Origin: Shimia ponticola
GTDB taxonomy: Bacteria; Pseudomonadota; Alphaproteobacteria; Rhodobacterales; Rhodobacteraceae
Length of the DNA: 47,306 nt
Assembly: GCF_007995215.1 (NCBI RefSeq)
Contig: NZ_VCDK01000011.1
Span: 1-47,306, forward strand
Direction: 5' to 3'
Shown here: positions 1 through 8,883 of the stretch, piece by piece
How positions within the stretch are numbered: the first letter of the stretch is position 1
Layout of the letters: every line of letters begins with the position of its first letter
Notes under the pieces: generated by a model
The model's input: the letters and a program-made list of their open reading frames with translations, nothing else
Told to the model about the DNA's origin: nothing
The model's database searches: none
Translations under genes and position numbers: made by a program

Positions 1-42
1 GGCCTCCTGCGTGATCGGACGTGCTGTGAGCGTCCTGGTCAT
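1..42 (-). CDS. allA: Ureidoglycolate lyase AllA, N-terminal part (joins 46824..47306)
   Basis: The minus strand starts with ATG at 42..40 and reads MTRTLTARPITQEA before leaving the window at base 1. The ATG overlaps the TGA of puuE-uraD (ATGA), so the two genes are translationally coupled. Fourteen whole codons end exactly at base 1. Reading on from base 47306 continues in the same frame into an AllA body, and the joined N-terminus has the layout of known AllA proteins (short basic start, then ...EA, a helix, then the APDK-like segment). This piece is therefore the 5' end of the gene at the other end of the window on a circular molecule. See the entry at 46824 for function. Confidence 0.85.
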   Translation of the reverse strand, partial: MTRTLTARPITQEA

Positions 43-1451
43 GTCGAGAACTTTTCTTCGAGCCGTAGCTCGGCAATCCGTTCGACCTGACGGCAGGCCT
101 CGGCAAACTCGGTGTCGCGGTCGCTGTTGATCCGTTTGTGAAACGCGTCGAGGATCGTCGCCTTGGTGTTGTCTTTGACAGCGATGATGAACGGAAACCC
201 GAATTTCTGTGTGTAGGTTTCATTCAACTCGGTAAACGTGGCGCGCTCTTCATCGGTCAGCATATCAAGTCCGGCCCCCGCCTGTTCGGCAGTGCTCTCA
301 GCCGTCAGTCGACCAGCGGCGGCCAATTTCCCGGCAAGGTCCGGGTGCGCATTCAACACGCCCAGCCGTTTGTCATCATCCGCTGACCGGAAAATCCGTG
401 CCAAGGCCGAATGCACGCCCGCGGCCGTGTCATGCGTCGGCCCCAGTTCCAGCGCGTGAGCACCTTCGGCAATCCAAGGGCTGTGTTCAAACACGCCGCC
501 GAATTCAGCCACAAAGGTGTCACGGTCCATGTCGGAAGGTCGTGTTTCACGCACCGGTGGATGCTCCTTTGCCCAGTGTTCGGCAATCTCAAGACGGGTG
601 GCAAACCAGACGCCCCCGTGAGCTTGGAAGTACTCAAGAACACGCTTCAAGGCCGCGATGCGGCTGGGGCGACCGATCAGGCGACAGTGCAGGCCGATTG
701 ACATCATTTTAGGCGCACCGCCCAGACCTTCGGCATAAAGCGTGTCAAAGGCGTCTTTCAGCGTCGATTCAAACTGATCGCCATTCGTGAATCCCGCCTG
801 AATCGCAAAGCGCATGTCGTTGCAATCCATTGTGTACGGCACGACCAGCTGATCGCGGTCGCCGTAGCGGACCCAATAGGGCAGATCGTCGGCATAGCTA
901 TCAGCGACATAGGCAAACTGGCCTGTTTCGGCGACCAGCCACTCGGTGTTCATCGAACATCGGCCCGTGTACCACCCCTGCGGTGCCGTGCCGGTCACCT
1001 CGGTGTGCAGGCGGATTGCCTCGTCAATCTGCGCCTGCTCTTCCTCGGCAGACATGTCCTTGTGCTCGATCCATTTCAGGCCGTGGCTGGCAATCTCCCA
1101 GCCCGCGTCCTTCATCGCCTTCACCTGCTCGGGCGCACGGGCAAGCGCAGTTGCGACCCCATAAACGGTAATCGGCGTGTCCTTCAAAAGACGATGCACA
1201 CGCCAGAACCCTGCGCGCGCGCCGTATTCATAGATGGATTCCATGTTCCAATGGCGCTGACCGGGCCAGGGTTGAGCACCCGTGATTTCGGACAAGAACG
1301 CCTCGGATGCGGGATCACCGTGAAGGATGTTGTTTTCGCCGCCCTCTTCGTAGTTCAGGACGATCTGAACAGCGATCTTTGCCCCACCGGGCCAGTTGGC
1401 CACAGGGGGTCTCGCGCCGTATCCGGTCAGGTCTCTTGGATATCGGGTCAC
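39..1451 (-). CDS. puuE: Bifunctional allantoinase (PuuE) / OHCU decarboxylase (UraD)
   Basis: A cytosolic purine catabolism enzyme of 470 residues. The N-terminal ~310 residues are a NodB-like polysaccharide deacetylase-type allantoinase (NYEEGGE near the start, GLHCRLIGRPSR near residue 255), which opens allantoin to allantoate. The C-terminal ~150 residues are OHCU decarboxylase (FEHSPWIA, NAHPDLAGKL, KFGFPFI), which makes S-allantoin from 2-oxo-4-hydroxy-4-carboxy-5-ureidoimidazoline. Such fusions are common in alphaproteobacteria. I chose the GTG at 1451 because AAAGGA lies 7 nt upstream and the product then begins VTRYPRDLTGYG, as family members do. The longer frame opens with a TTG at 1508 without a ribosome site. 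The gene overlaps allA by 4 nt and heads an operon puuE-uraD, allA, permease. An inverted repeat covers its ribosome site (see 1460..1522). Confidence 0.9.
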   Translation of the reverse strand: MTRYPRDLTGYGARPPVANWPGGAKIAVQIVLNYEEGGENNILHGDPASEAFLSEITGAQPWPGQRHWNMESIYEYGARAGFWRVHRLLKDTPITVYGVATALARAPEQVKAMKDAGWEIASHGLKWIEHKDMSAEEEQAQIDEAIRLHTEVTGTAPQGWYTGRCSMNTEWLVAETGQFAYVADSYADDLPYWVRYGDRDQLVVPYTMDCNDMRFAIQAGFTNGDQFESTLKDAFDTLYAEGLGGAPKMMSIGLHCRLIGRPSRIAALKRVLEYFQAHGGVWFATRLEIAEHWAKEHPPVRETRPSDMDRDTFVAEFGGVFEHSPWIAEGAHALELGPTHDTAAGVHSALARIFRSADDDKRLGVLNAHPDLAGKLAAAGRLTAESTAEQAGAGLDMLTDEERATFTELNETYTQKFGFPFIIAVKDNTKATILDAFHKRINSDRDTEFAEACRQVERIAELRLEEKFST

Positions 1452-1459
1452 AGGTCGAT

Positions 1460-1522
1460 CCTTTTCGTTCACCGAGGCATAAACCAAATAATCCCAGATT
1501 TTTTTCAAAAAAAACGAAAAGG
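1460..1522 (-). promoter_or_regulatory. Inverted repeat that could mask the puuE ribosome site
   Basis: CCTTTTCGTT at 1460-1469 and AACGAAAAGG at 1513-1522 are perfect 10-bp complements separated by 43 nt. In the puuE transcript the downstream arm contains the AAAGGA Shine-Dalgarno of the GTG start, so pairing would hide it. Whether the transcript starts upstream of 1522 is not known. Confidence 0.4.
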
Positions 1523-1599
1523 AGCCTTCGGGCAGACCGGCTTTGTTTCCATCGGAGCTTTTGTCCTAGAAGCGGAGCATTCCTCAGGAGACGCTAACG

Positions 1600-1953
1600 A
1601 TGACCGGTTACCTCACCACGCATGTCCTTGATACCGCACGCGGCTGCCCAGCCGAGGGGCTGAAAATCGAGTTGTTCCGTCTTGATGGCACAGGCCGCAC
1701 GTTGCTGAAAACGCTGCACACAAATGATGACGGCCGCACGGATGAACAAATCCTGCCCGCCGATGCCTTTGAAATCGGGGAATACGAGCTGGTGTTTCAC
1801 GCGGGCGCTTATCTGGACGCAAGCGGCACCCCACCCGAGGACCCAAGGTTTCTGAACATCATTCCAATCCGCTTCGGGATGTCAGAGCAGTCGCATTACC
1901 ACGTGCCACTGCTGCTCTCGCCATTCGGGTATTCGACGTATCGCGGCAGCTAA
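1600..1953 (+). CDS. uraH: 5-hydroxyisourate hydrolase (transthyretin-like)
   Basis: A 117-residue protein that hydrolyses 5-hydroxyisourate, the product of urate oxidation, to OHCU. The start TTHVLDTARGCPA (active-site His8), the internal DGRTDEQIL (Arg), HYHVPLLLSPFGYSTY near residues 99-113 and the terminal YRGS tetrapeptide are family hallmarks. The length is that of a cytosolic enzyme with no signal peptide. CAGGAG lies 9 nt before the ATG. It is divergent from puuE-uraD across 148 bp and converges on the LysR gene with 2 bp between stop codons. It works directly between PuuD and UraD. Confidence 0.93.
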   Translation: MTGYLTTHVLDTARGCPAEGLKIELFRLDGTGRTLLKTLHTNDDGRTDEQILPADAFEIGEYELVFHAGAYLDASGTPPEDPRFLNIIPIRFGMSEQSHYHVPLLLSPFGYSTYRGS

Positions 1954-1955
1954 GC

Positions 1956-2876
1956 CTAGAGCGCCTGATCCGCGGCCTTGATGGTCCGCGCAACGCGGTC
2001 GATCATGAACTCCATAAAGAGGCGCGTTTTAGGGTCCTGCCTGCGACGGTGGGTAAAGAGGCACGCCATTTGGATGGGTGCGGGTGGTGAGTTTTCCGCC
2101 ACAGGCACCAGCGCACCCGACCGCAAATGGTCTGCAATTTCAAAGACCGGCTTCATCACAACCCCATGTCCCGCCAGTGCCCAATCCGTCAGGACATCGC
2201 CATCGTCGGACTCGTAATGCCCCGTGACGCGGAACCGTTTGGGTCCCATCGGCGTCATCAGCCGCCAGTGAAATTCAGTGGCCCCCGGAAAGCGCAGGCT
2301 CAGACACTCATGTCCATCAGAGACAAGGTCATTGCCGTCCGCAGGCATACCCCGCCGCGCGATATACTCGGGAGCGGCGCATAGGATGCGTTCGACATCC
2401 GCAATCTTGCGGATGCGCAGATTGCTGTCCTCGGGTTCTCCCAGAAAAAACGCCAGATCCAAACCTTCGGTCGTCAGATCAACCTTCCTGTCCGTCAGCC
2501 GCAGACGCACGCTGACCTCTGGATAGTCCTTGAGGAAATCAGGCACCTGCGGCGCAATCAAACGCCGCCCGACGCCCAGCGGTGCAGCGACGTATAGCGA
2601 GCCTTTCAGGTTTTCGGTGATATTGACGATCTGCGCTTCGGCGCTCTCGACAGCTTCGAGGATTTCCGACGCGCCGCGATAGAACGACTTGCCCTGCTCG
2701 GTCGGTGCCAGACTGCGTGTGGTGCGTTGAAACAGACGCACGCCCAGATGCTCTTCCAGCTGCGAAATCCGCGAGGACGTGACAGCCGGTGAAATCCGCA
2801 GGTCGCGCCCGGCGGCAGACATGCTTCCTAACTCATAGACACGGACAAATGTGCGGATATTGTCGAGATAGGACAT
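1956..2876 (-). CDS. LysR-type transcriptional regulator of the urate genes
   Basis: A 306-residue LysR-family protein. The N-terminal winged helix-turn-helix spans about residues 1-60 (SMSAAGRDLRISPAVTSSRI, then QLEEHLGVRLFQRTTRSLA), followed by a linker helix and a substrate-binding effector domain. I chose the ATG at 2876 (MSYLDNIR) because LTTR proteins begin a few residues before the helix-turn-helix; the longer upstream frame has no such content. It sits between uraH and puuD, divergent from puuD over 99 bp. It probably controls puuD and neighbours in response to urate or a breakdown product. A weak dyad TGGT (2901-2904)/ACCA (2918-2921) lies in the shared region and may be its site. 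The effector is inferred, not seen. Confidence 0.85.
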   Translation of the reverse strand: MSYLDNIRTFVRVYELGSMSAAGRDLRISPAVTSSRISQLEEHLGVRLFQRTTRSLAPTEQGKSFYRGASEILEAVESAEAQIVNITENLKGSLYVAAPLGVGRRLIAPQVPDFLKDYPEVSVRLRLTDRKVDLTTEGLDLAFFLGEPEDSNLRIRKIADVERILCAAPEYIARRGMPADGNDLVSDGHECLSLRFPGATEFHWRLMTPMGPKRFRVTGHYESDDGDVLTDWALAGHGVVMKPVFEIADHLRSGALVPVAENSPPAPIQMACLFTHRRRQDPKTRLFMEFMIDRVARTIKAADQAL

Positions 2877-2975
2877 TATTCTGATTTTTTTGATGCTGCT
2901 TGGTCTTTGGCAGCAATACCAGAACAAACCGCACGCGCCTAGGGTGCCGGAAACGACGAATCTTGGGGGAACCGC

Positions 2976-4208
2976 ATGTACGATCTGGCAATACTTTGGG
3001 ACTGGATCGCCTTTTCCGTCCGTTGGTTGCACGTCATCACCGCGATGGCCTGGATCGGGGCGTCGTTCTATTTCATCGCGCTCGATCTGATGCTGAAGCC
3101 GAACAAGGCCCTGCCAGAAGGCGCGCATGGCGAAGAATGGGAAGTCCACGGCGGCGGCTTTTATCACACCGTCAAATACATGGTCGCTCCTGCCGAGATG
3201 CCAGAGCACCTGACATGGCACAAATGGCAGAGCTACACGACATGGCTGTCCGGCGCGGCGCTCTTGATGATCGTTTATTGGGTGGGGGGCGAGCTCTTCC
3301 TGCTGGACCCGACCAAGGCCGATCTCGCCCTCTGGCAAGGTATCCTGATTTCAGGCGGGTCGCTGACGATCGGCTGGCTGTTTTATGACCAGATGTGCAA
3401 ATCCAAGCTGGCCGAGACGCCAACCCTCTTGATGCTTCTCTTGTTCGTGATCCTCGTGATTATGTCCTGGGGCTACAATCAGATCTTCACCGGACGCGCT
3501 GCGCTTTTGCATCTGGGCGCGTTCACGGCGACGATCATGACCGCCAACGTGTTCTTTCAGATCATGCCGAACCAGCGGATCGTTGTCGCCGATCTCAAGG
3601 CCGGGCGCACGCCCGACGCCAAATACGGCAAGATCGCCAAGGTCCGGTCGACCCACAACAATTACCTGACCTTGCCGGTCGTGTTCCTGATGCTGTCGAA
3701 CCACTATCCTCTGGCCTTCGCCACCGAATATGCGTGGATCATCGCGAGCTTGATCTTTTTGACCGGCGTCACGATCCGCCACTACTTCAACACCATGCAC
3801 GCCACCGGCAAGGGACCGCATTGGACGTGGGGTGTCACGGCGCTCTTGATGGTGTTGATTGCGTGGCTGTCGACGGTTCAGACCGGCGAGACATGGGAAG
3901 ACGCAGAGGCGCGCGCGCTGACGCCTTATGAAGAGAAATACGTGTCAGCGGCGTCGTTCGAAGAGGCGTACGACGTGGTCATCGGCAACTGTTCGATGTG
4001 CCATGCCCGCGAACCGGTCTGGGGCAATATGCAATGGGCGCCCAAGGGCGTGTACCTCGAAAGCCCCGGCGACGTCGCCCGTCACGCGGATCAGATCTAC
4101 TTGCAAGCCGGGGTGAGCCACGCCATGCCTCCTCCGAACGCAATTCAAATGGACGAAGACGCGCGGCGCACATTGGTTGCGTGGGTGCGCGAGGTCCGCA
4201 ACCAGTAA
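2976..4208 (+). CDS. puuD: Urate hydroxylase PuuD (membrane, C-terminal cytochrome c)
   Basis: A 410-residue integral membrane urate oxidase. The first ~300 residues form several membrane helices of the DUF989 type (opening MYDLAILWDWIAFSVRWLHV). The C-terminus carries a c-type heme domain with CSMCH at residues 339-343 and a later Met (HAMPPPNA) as probable sixth ligand. The family oxidises urate to 5-hydroxyisourate and passes electrons to the respiratory chain through the heme instead of making peroxide. It is transcribed toward nadX (12 bp gap) and phyH. Upstream lies the LysR regulator. The full domain set and both heme ligands are present, so it should be active. Confidence 0.92.
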   Translation: MYDLAILWDWIAFSVRWLHVITAMAWIGASFYFIALDLMLKPNKALPEGAHGEEWEVHGGGFYHTVKYMVAPAEMPEHLTWHKWQSYTTWLSGAALLMIVYWVGGELFLLDPTKADLALWQGILISGGSLTIGWLFYDQMCKSKLAETPTLLMLLLFVILVIMSWGYNQIFTGRAALLHLGAFTATIMTANVFFQIMPNQRIVVADLKAGRTPDAKYGKIAKVRSTHNNYLTLPVVFLMLSNHYPLAFATEYAWIIASLIFLTGVTIRHYFNTMHATGKGPHWTWGVTALLMVLIAWLSTVQTGETWEDAEARALTPYEEKYVSAASFEEAYDVVIGNCSMCHAREPVWGNMQWAPKGVYLESPGDVARHADQIYLQAGVSHAMPPPNAIQMDEDARRTLVAWVREVRNQ

Positions 4209-4220
4209 GGCAACGGTGTC

Positions 4221-4994
4221 ATGCACATCGCATTGATCGGGTTCGGCAGCATTGGCCGCGAACTACATGCCAGGTTTGCGGACACAGAGGGCATGACCCT
4301 CTCGGCCCTGACGCGATCCCCCATCACCGACGCACCGCCTGAACTCCGACAGGTCCACAGTTTGAACGCTCTTCTGGAAGGGCGACCGGATCTAGTTGTC
4401 GAATGCGCCGGACAAGGCGCTGTCCGCGAATTTGGAGCGACGGTGCTGAATAGCGGCACGCCTCTGTTGATCGCCTCCGTGGGGGCCTTGGCGGACCCGA
4501 CTCTGGAACGCGACCTCCACACCGCGGCCAAGGCCGGTCGCGCGCAGCTGATCCTGCCCTCCGGCGCCATTGGTGGCCTCGATCTCTTGCGTGCCGTGTC
4601 CGCCGAGGGAGACACAACCGTCTCTTACATCGGAACCAAACCGCCCGCCGCATGGAAGGGCACGGCAGCAGAAGACCGGGTTGATCTGGATACCCTCGAA
4701 CAGCCTTCTGAATTCTTCAGCGGTTGGGGCCGCGAAGCCGTCAGCATATTTCCCAAAAACGCGAATGTCGTGGCGGCGCTTGCGCTTGCCGGGCCGGGAT
4801 TTGAACGGGTGAAGGTATCGCTCGTGGCTGACCCGTCCGTCTCGGGCAACATCCACAGCTATCAGGTGACCTCGCCTGCCTGCTCTTACGAGATGAAGAT
4901 CATCGGCGCTCCCAGCAGCGGGAACGCCAAGACATCTTTGACAACCGTCCTCAGCATCGCCGACGAAATCCGTCGCTTCGCGCGCCTGAGTTAA
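4221..4994 (+). CDS. nadX: L-aspartate dehydrogenase family protein
   Basis: A 257-residue protein with an N-terminal Rossmann fold (IALIGFGSIG, residues 3-12). The body is typical of NadX-type aspartate dehydrogenases (VVECAGQGAVREFG, LLIASVGALAD, LPSGAIGGLDLLRA, FPKNANVVAALALAGPG, and a C-terminal GNIHSY with the likely catalytic His). The family interconverts aspartate and iminosuccinate/oxaloacetate plus ammonia with NAD(P). It lies between puuD and phyH in one probable operon. That placement suggests a role in handling amino groups or iminosuccinate linked to purine use, rather than NAD synthesis, since nadA and nadC are absent here. BhcD on the same plasmid catalyses a similar reduction with a different fold. 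Confidence 0.85.
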   Translation: MHIALIGFGSIGRELHARFADTEGMTLSALTRSPITDAPPELRQVHSLNALLEGRPDLVVECAGQGAVREFGATVLNSGTPLLIASVGALADPTLERDLHTAAKAGRAQLILPSGAIGGLDLLRAVSAEGDTTVSYIGTKPPAAWKGTAAEDRVDLDTLEQPSEFFSGWGREAVSIFPKNANVVAALALAGPGFERVKVSLVADPSVSGNIHSYQVTSPACSYEMKIIGAPSSGNAKTSLTTVLSIADEIRRFARLS

Positions 4995-5012
4995 TGGAGT
5001 GACACTTTAGCC

Positions 5013-5828
5013 ATGACCCATCCCTTGCTGACCGTTGATGACATAGACACTTTCCAAAAGGACGGTGTGGTCCTGATCAAAGGACTGTTCCGCGATCAGG
5101 TCGATCTCTTGCGCGCTGGCGTGGAACGCAACATGGCTGAGCCGGGACCCTATGCCGCCGAAAACCTGAAAGAGGGTGAAGGCGGACGCTTCTTTGATGA
5201 CTATTGCAATTGGGAGCGCATCCCGGAGTTTCGCGAGGCCATTATGGCCTCCCCTGCCGCTCCGGTCGGCGCGGAGCTAATGCAGTCCAAGACGGTGCAG
5301 CTTTTCCATGATCATGTTCTGGTCAAGGAACCCGGCACCTCGAAGCCGACGCCATGGCATCAGGACGGGCCCTATTACTTTGTCGAAGGGCGTCAGACGA
5401 TCAGTTTCTGGTCGCCCCTTGATTCTGTCGAAGACGCAACACTGCGCTGCGTTGCCGGATCACACCTTTGGGACAAGCCCGTGCTGCCAACCCGCTGGCT
5501 GGCCGAAACCAGCTTTTATCCAAACGAAGAAGACTACATGCCCGTGCCGGACCCAGACGCAGAGGCGATGGAAATCCGAGAGTTCACCATGGAGCCGGGC
5601 GACGCGGTTGCCTTCAACTTCATGATCCTGCACGGCGCACGCGGCAACACGACCGAGAAACGACGACGCGCCTTTTCGCTTCGCCTAGTCGGGGATGACG
5701 CCCGATACACAGAACGGCCGGGCCGCACGTCGCCACCGTTTCCGGGGCACGATATGGTCCAAGGGCAGAAGCTGCGCGAAGATTGGTTTCCCACGCTGTT
5801 GGATCAATCGGCAGGTGAGTCCGCATGA
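5013..5828 (+). CDS. Phytanoyl-CoA dioxygenase (PhyH) family protein
   Basis: A 271-residue Fe(II)/2-oxoglutarate-type oxygenase. The metal triad is visible as WHQDGPYY (His and Asp of the HxD motif, near residue 118) and a distal His in FMILHGARGN (near residue 210), followed by RRRAFSLR with the probable 2-oxoglutarate-binding Arg. Many bacterial PhyH proteins act on small polar molecules, so the substrate cannot be read from sequence. It is the last gene of the puuD-nadX-phyH run, 18 bp behind nadX. That placement suggests a nitrogenous or purine-derived substrate, but this is inference only. Length and motifs indicate an intact enzyme. Confidence 0.8.
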   Translation: MTHPLLTVDDIDTFQKDGVVLIKGLFRDQVDLLRAGVERNMAEPGPYAAENLKEGEGGRFFDDYCNWERIPEFREAIMASPAAPVGAELMQSKTVQLFHDHVLVKEPGTSKPTPWHQDGPYYFVEGRQTISFWSPLDSVEDATLRCVAGSHLWDKPVLPTRWLAETSFYPNEEDYMPVPDPDAEAMEIREFTMEPGDAVAFNFMILHGARGNTTEKRRRAFSLRLVGDDARYTERPGRTSPPFPGHDMVQGQKLREDWFPTLLDQSAGESA

Positions 5829-5991
5829 CCTCACAGGTCCTTGCCGGATAGAGATATCCACTCGGAAAACAAATCTGCCTGAAATTTGAGCACACTGCGC
5901 GTCGAAGCGACCGATTTTAGATCGATTTCCCTTGAGGTTCCGCGCGTCGAGTTACAGTTAACACACAACTTTGGTCGGGTTAGGAGCGCGC

Positions 5992-8883
5992 GTGTCCCTT
6001 TTTCTCATCGTTGCGGTGCCCTTTTTGGGTGCCTTGCTGCCTGGGTTGATGAATTCGGCGGGTCGAAAGGCCTGTGCCGGGGTCACGTTCATGGTCACAC
6101 TTGTTGCCTTTGTCGGGTTGTTGTCCCAACTCCCCGCAGTTTTGGCGGGCGAAGTTGTGCAGGCGCGGGTCGAATGGCTGCCCGCGCTTGGGTTGAATGT
6201 GAACCTCCACCTTGATGGTCTGGCGTTCTTCTTTGCCGCCCTCATTTTGGGCATCGGTCTTTTGATCATCGCCTATGCCCGCTCTTACCTCGCGCGCGGC
6301 GACAATATGGGCGAGTTCTTTACCTACCTGCTCCTGTTCCAAGGCGCGATGGTCGGGATCGTCCTGTCGGACAACATCCTTCTCCTGCTCATCTTCTGGG
6401 AAATGACCTCGCTCGCGTCGTTCTTGCTGATTGGCTACTGGAAACACGTGGTCGAAGGTCGCCAAGGCGCACGGATGGCGCTGACGGTCACGGGCATGGG
6501 TGGTCTGGCGTTGATCGGTGGTTTGCTGATCCTCGGACAGATTGCCGGGTCCTATGACCTGTCCGTCATCCTTGAAAATCGCGAGGCCATTCAGGCATCG
6601 CCGCTTTATGTCCCTGCCCTATTGCTGATCCTCTTGGGCTGTTTCACCAAATCGGCGCAGTTCCCGTTCCATTTCTGGCTGCCCCGCGCGATGGCGGCTC
6701 CGACACCTGTGTCGGCCTACCTGCACTCTGCTACCATGGTGAAGGCTGGTATCTTTATGATGGCCCGCCTCTGGCCTGTGTTGTCGGGCACGACCGAGTG
6801 GTTCGTGATCGTGACGACGGCGGGCCTGCTGACCATGGTCATTGGGGCGCTGATCGCGCTTTTCAAACACGACCTGAAGGCTTTGCTTGCCTATTCGACC
6901 GTGTCGCATCTGGGCCTGATCACCATGCTTCTGGGGACAGGCACGGCCTTTGGCGCGATGGCGGCGATGTTCCACATCCTGAACCACGCGACGTTCAAGG
7001 CCGCGCTCTTTATGTCAGCAGGGATCGTCGATCATGAGGCCAAGACACGCGATATTCGTCTGTTGGGCGGTCTGCGCAAACTCATGCCGATCACCTTTGT
7101 GATTGCCACCATCGCGGCGTTGTCGATGGCCGGTATCCCCTTTCTCAACGGTTTCTTGTCCAAGGAACAAATGCTGGAAGAAGCAAACCGCACAGTCCTG
7201 TTCGGGGCACCCTGGCTGGTGCCTGTTTTGGCGACGGTCGGCTCGCTTTTCTCAGCCGCCTACTGCTTCCGTTTCATCGGTCACACGTTCTTTGGACCAG
7301 TCCGCGACGACTATCCTGCAAAGCCGCATGATCCGGGCGCGGGCTTGTGGCTGCCGCCTGCGATCCTTGTCGTTTTGGTGATTGTCATCGGTGTCGCGCC
7401 GTTCCTTGCCGAACCTTTCGTGAAACTTGTGACCGCAGACGTCCTAGGCGCGGCTGCAGAGGTGCCAAAAGCTTACTTCAAGATTTGGCACGGGCTGGTG
7501 CCTGCCTTGTTCATGTCAATCATCGCTGTTGTTGGCGGGTTCCTGATGTATCTGGTCTTTGCGCCGCTTCTGCGGGCATGGGACGCGACCCCGCGCCCGG
7601 ATGCCAAACCCATGTTCGATGGCGTCATCGCAGGTGCTGTGGCTCTGGCCCGCGGGCTGATTGCGCCAATCCATGACGGAGCTTTCACACGCTATGCAGC
7701 GGTCATGGTCTTGGCGGTTCTGGGGGCCGGTTATTACGCCTTTGGCACGGGTGTTGTCGGCGCGACTGCGCGTGAGATGCAGCCGATGACCCCGATTGCC
7801 GTCGGCGGTTGGGCCATGGTCATTGCCGCAACGGCGGTTCTGGTCGTGATGCACCGCTATCGCCTGTTTGCTTTGGTGATGATCGGCATCGTCGGTCTGA
7901 TGGTGTCGGCTGGCTTTGTCTTCTTCAGCGCGCCTGACCTTGCGATGACCCAGTTCACGGTCGAGGTCGTGACGATCATCCTGCTGCTCTTGGCCTTGAA
8001 TTTCCTGCCCAAGCGGACCCCGGATGAAAGCGGCGCGCTGCGCCGTATTCGCGATGCAGGCATCGGGATCATTGGAGGGATCGCGGCCACTGCATTGTCG
8101 TTTCACTACTTGATGCGGGACGCCATCGAAGGCCCGATTTCGGCCTTCCATGTCGCCAACTCGTACAAAGGCGGCGGCGGCACCAATATGGTCAACGTGA
8201 TCCTTGTCGATTTCCGGGGCTTTGACACCTATGGCGAGATCATCGTTCTGGGCATCGCAGCCCTGCTGATCTACGCGCTGACGGAAACTCTGTTGAGCGG
8301 CCCCGTCCGCGCGCGGCTGCTGAACCGGAAACCGGATCAGGCCTTTGCAGGTGACGCCCATCCGATGATGATGGTGGTCCTGACCCGCGTGATCATGCCC
8401 ATTGTGCTGATGGTTGGTTTCTACATCTTCCTGCGCGGTCACAATGAACCCGGCGGTGGGTTCATCGCTGGTCTGATCGTGTCGATCGCTGTTGTGATGC
8501 AGTACATGGCGTCTGGTTTTGGCTGGACCTCGGCGCGGCTGCGCTATCCCTACCATGGTGTGATTGGCGCGGGTGTGCTGGTCGCGGGCCTAACGGGGAT
8601 TGGCTCCTGGTTTGTTGGCAAACCGTTCCTGACATCTGATTTCACCTACGTGCGTATTCCGCCTTTCCAAGAATTCGAACTGGCCACAGCCGCGCTGTTT
8701 GACGTGGGTGTGTTCCTTGCGGTCGTCGGCGCTGTGATGCTGTCGCTCGAAAGCTTCTCGCGCCTCGCGCGCCGGGTCGACATGGTCGAATCCGAACACC
8801 CCATGGAAATCAACCCGGCCCGTGACGATCCAGCAGAAGACCCGCTGAACGAATTACGCAAAGCCAGGACGGAGACAGCATAA
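5992..8883 (+). CDS. mrpA: Mrp-type cation/proton antiporter subunit A, fused to B
   Basis: A 963-residue, many-helix membrane protein. Residues ~1-600 are an NADH dehydrogenase subunit 5-like proton channel (LIFWEMTSLASFLLIGYWKH, FHFWLPRAMAAPTPVSAYLH). Around 620-690 is a DUF4040-type segment (SAPDLAMTQFTVEVVTI). From about residue 790 there is a fused MrpB domain (RGHNEPGGGFIAGLIVSI). Fusion of A and B is usual in alphaproteobacteria. The start is a GTG at 5992 because AGGAG at 5982-5986 lies 5 nt upstream; an earlier TTG lacks a ribosome site. It is the first gene of a compact six-gene operon for Na+ or K+/H+ exchange, serving pH and salt tolerance. Confidence 0.92.
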   Translation: MSLFLIVAVPFLGALLPGLMNSAGRKACAGVTFMVTLVAFVGLLSQLPAVLAGEVVQARVEWLPALGLNVNLHLDGLAFFFAALILGIGLLIIAYARSYLARGDNMGEFFTYLLLFQGAMVGIVLSDNILLLLIFWEMTSLASFLLIGYWKHVVEGRQGARMALTVTGMGGLALIGGLLILGQIAGSYDLSVILENREAIQASPLYVPALLLILLGCFTKSAQFPFHFWLPRAMAAPTPVSAYLHSATMVKAGIFMMARLWPVLSGTTEWFVIVTTAGLLTMVIGALIALFKHDLKALLAYSTVSHLGLITMLLGTGTAFGAMAAMFHILNHATFKAALFMSAGIVDHEAKTRDIRLLGGLRKLMPITFVIATIAALSMAGIPFLNGFLSKEQMLEEANRTVLFGAPWLVPVLATVGSLFSAAYCFRFIGHTFFGPVRDDYPAKPHDPGAGLWLPPAILVVLVIVIGVAPFLAEPFVKLVTADVLGAAAEVPKAYFKIWHGLVPALFMSIIAVVGGFLMYLVFAPLLRAWDATPRPDAKPMFDGVIAGAVALARGLIAPIHDGAFTRYAAVMVLAVLGAGYYAFGTGVVGATAREMQPMTPIAVGGWAMVIAATAVLVVMHRYRLFALVMIGIVGLMVSAGFVFFSAPDLAMTQFTVEVVTIILLLLALNFLPKRTPDESGALRRIRDAGIGIIGGIAATALSFHYLMRDAIEGPISAFHVANSYKGGGGTNMVNVILVDFRGFDTYGEIIVLGIAALLIYALTETLLSGPVRARLLNRKPDQAFAGDAHPMMMVVLTRVIMPIVLMVGFYIFLRGHNEPGGGFIAGLIVSIAVVMQYMASGFGWTSARLRYPYHGVIGAGVLVAGLTGIGSWFVGKPFLTSDFTYVRIPPFQEFELATAALFDVGVFLAVVGAVMLSLESFSRLARRVDMVESEHPMEINPARDDPAEDPLNELRKARTETA

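Noticed and set aside
7516-8556. Open frame of 346 codons on the minus strand
   Set aside because: It lies wholly opposite mrpAB, has an odd composition rich in His, Gln and Arg, and matches no family. It is a by-product of the GC-rich codon use on the plus strand.
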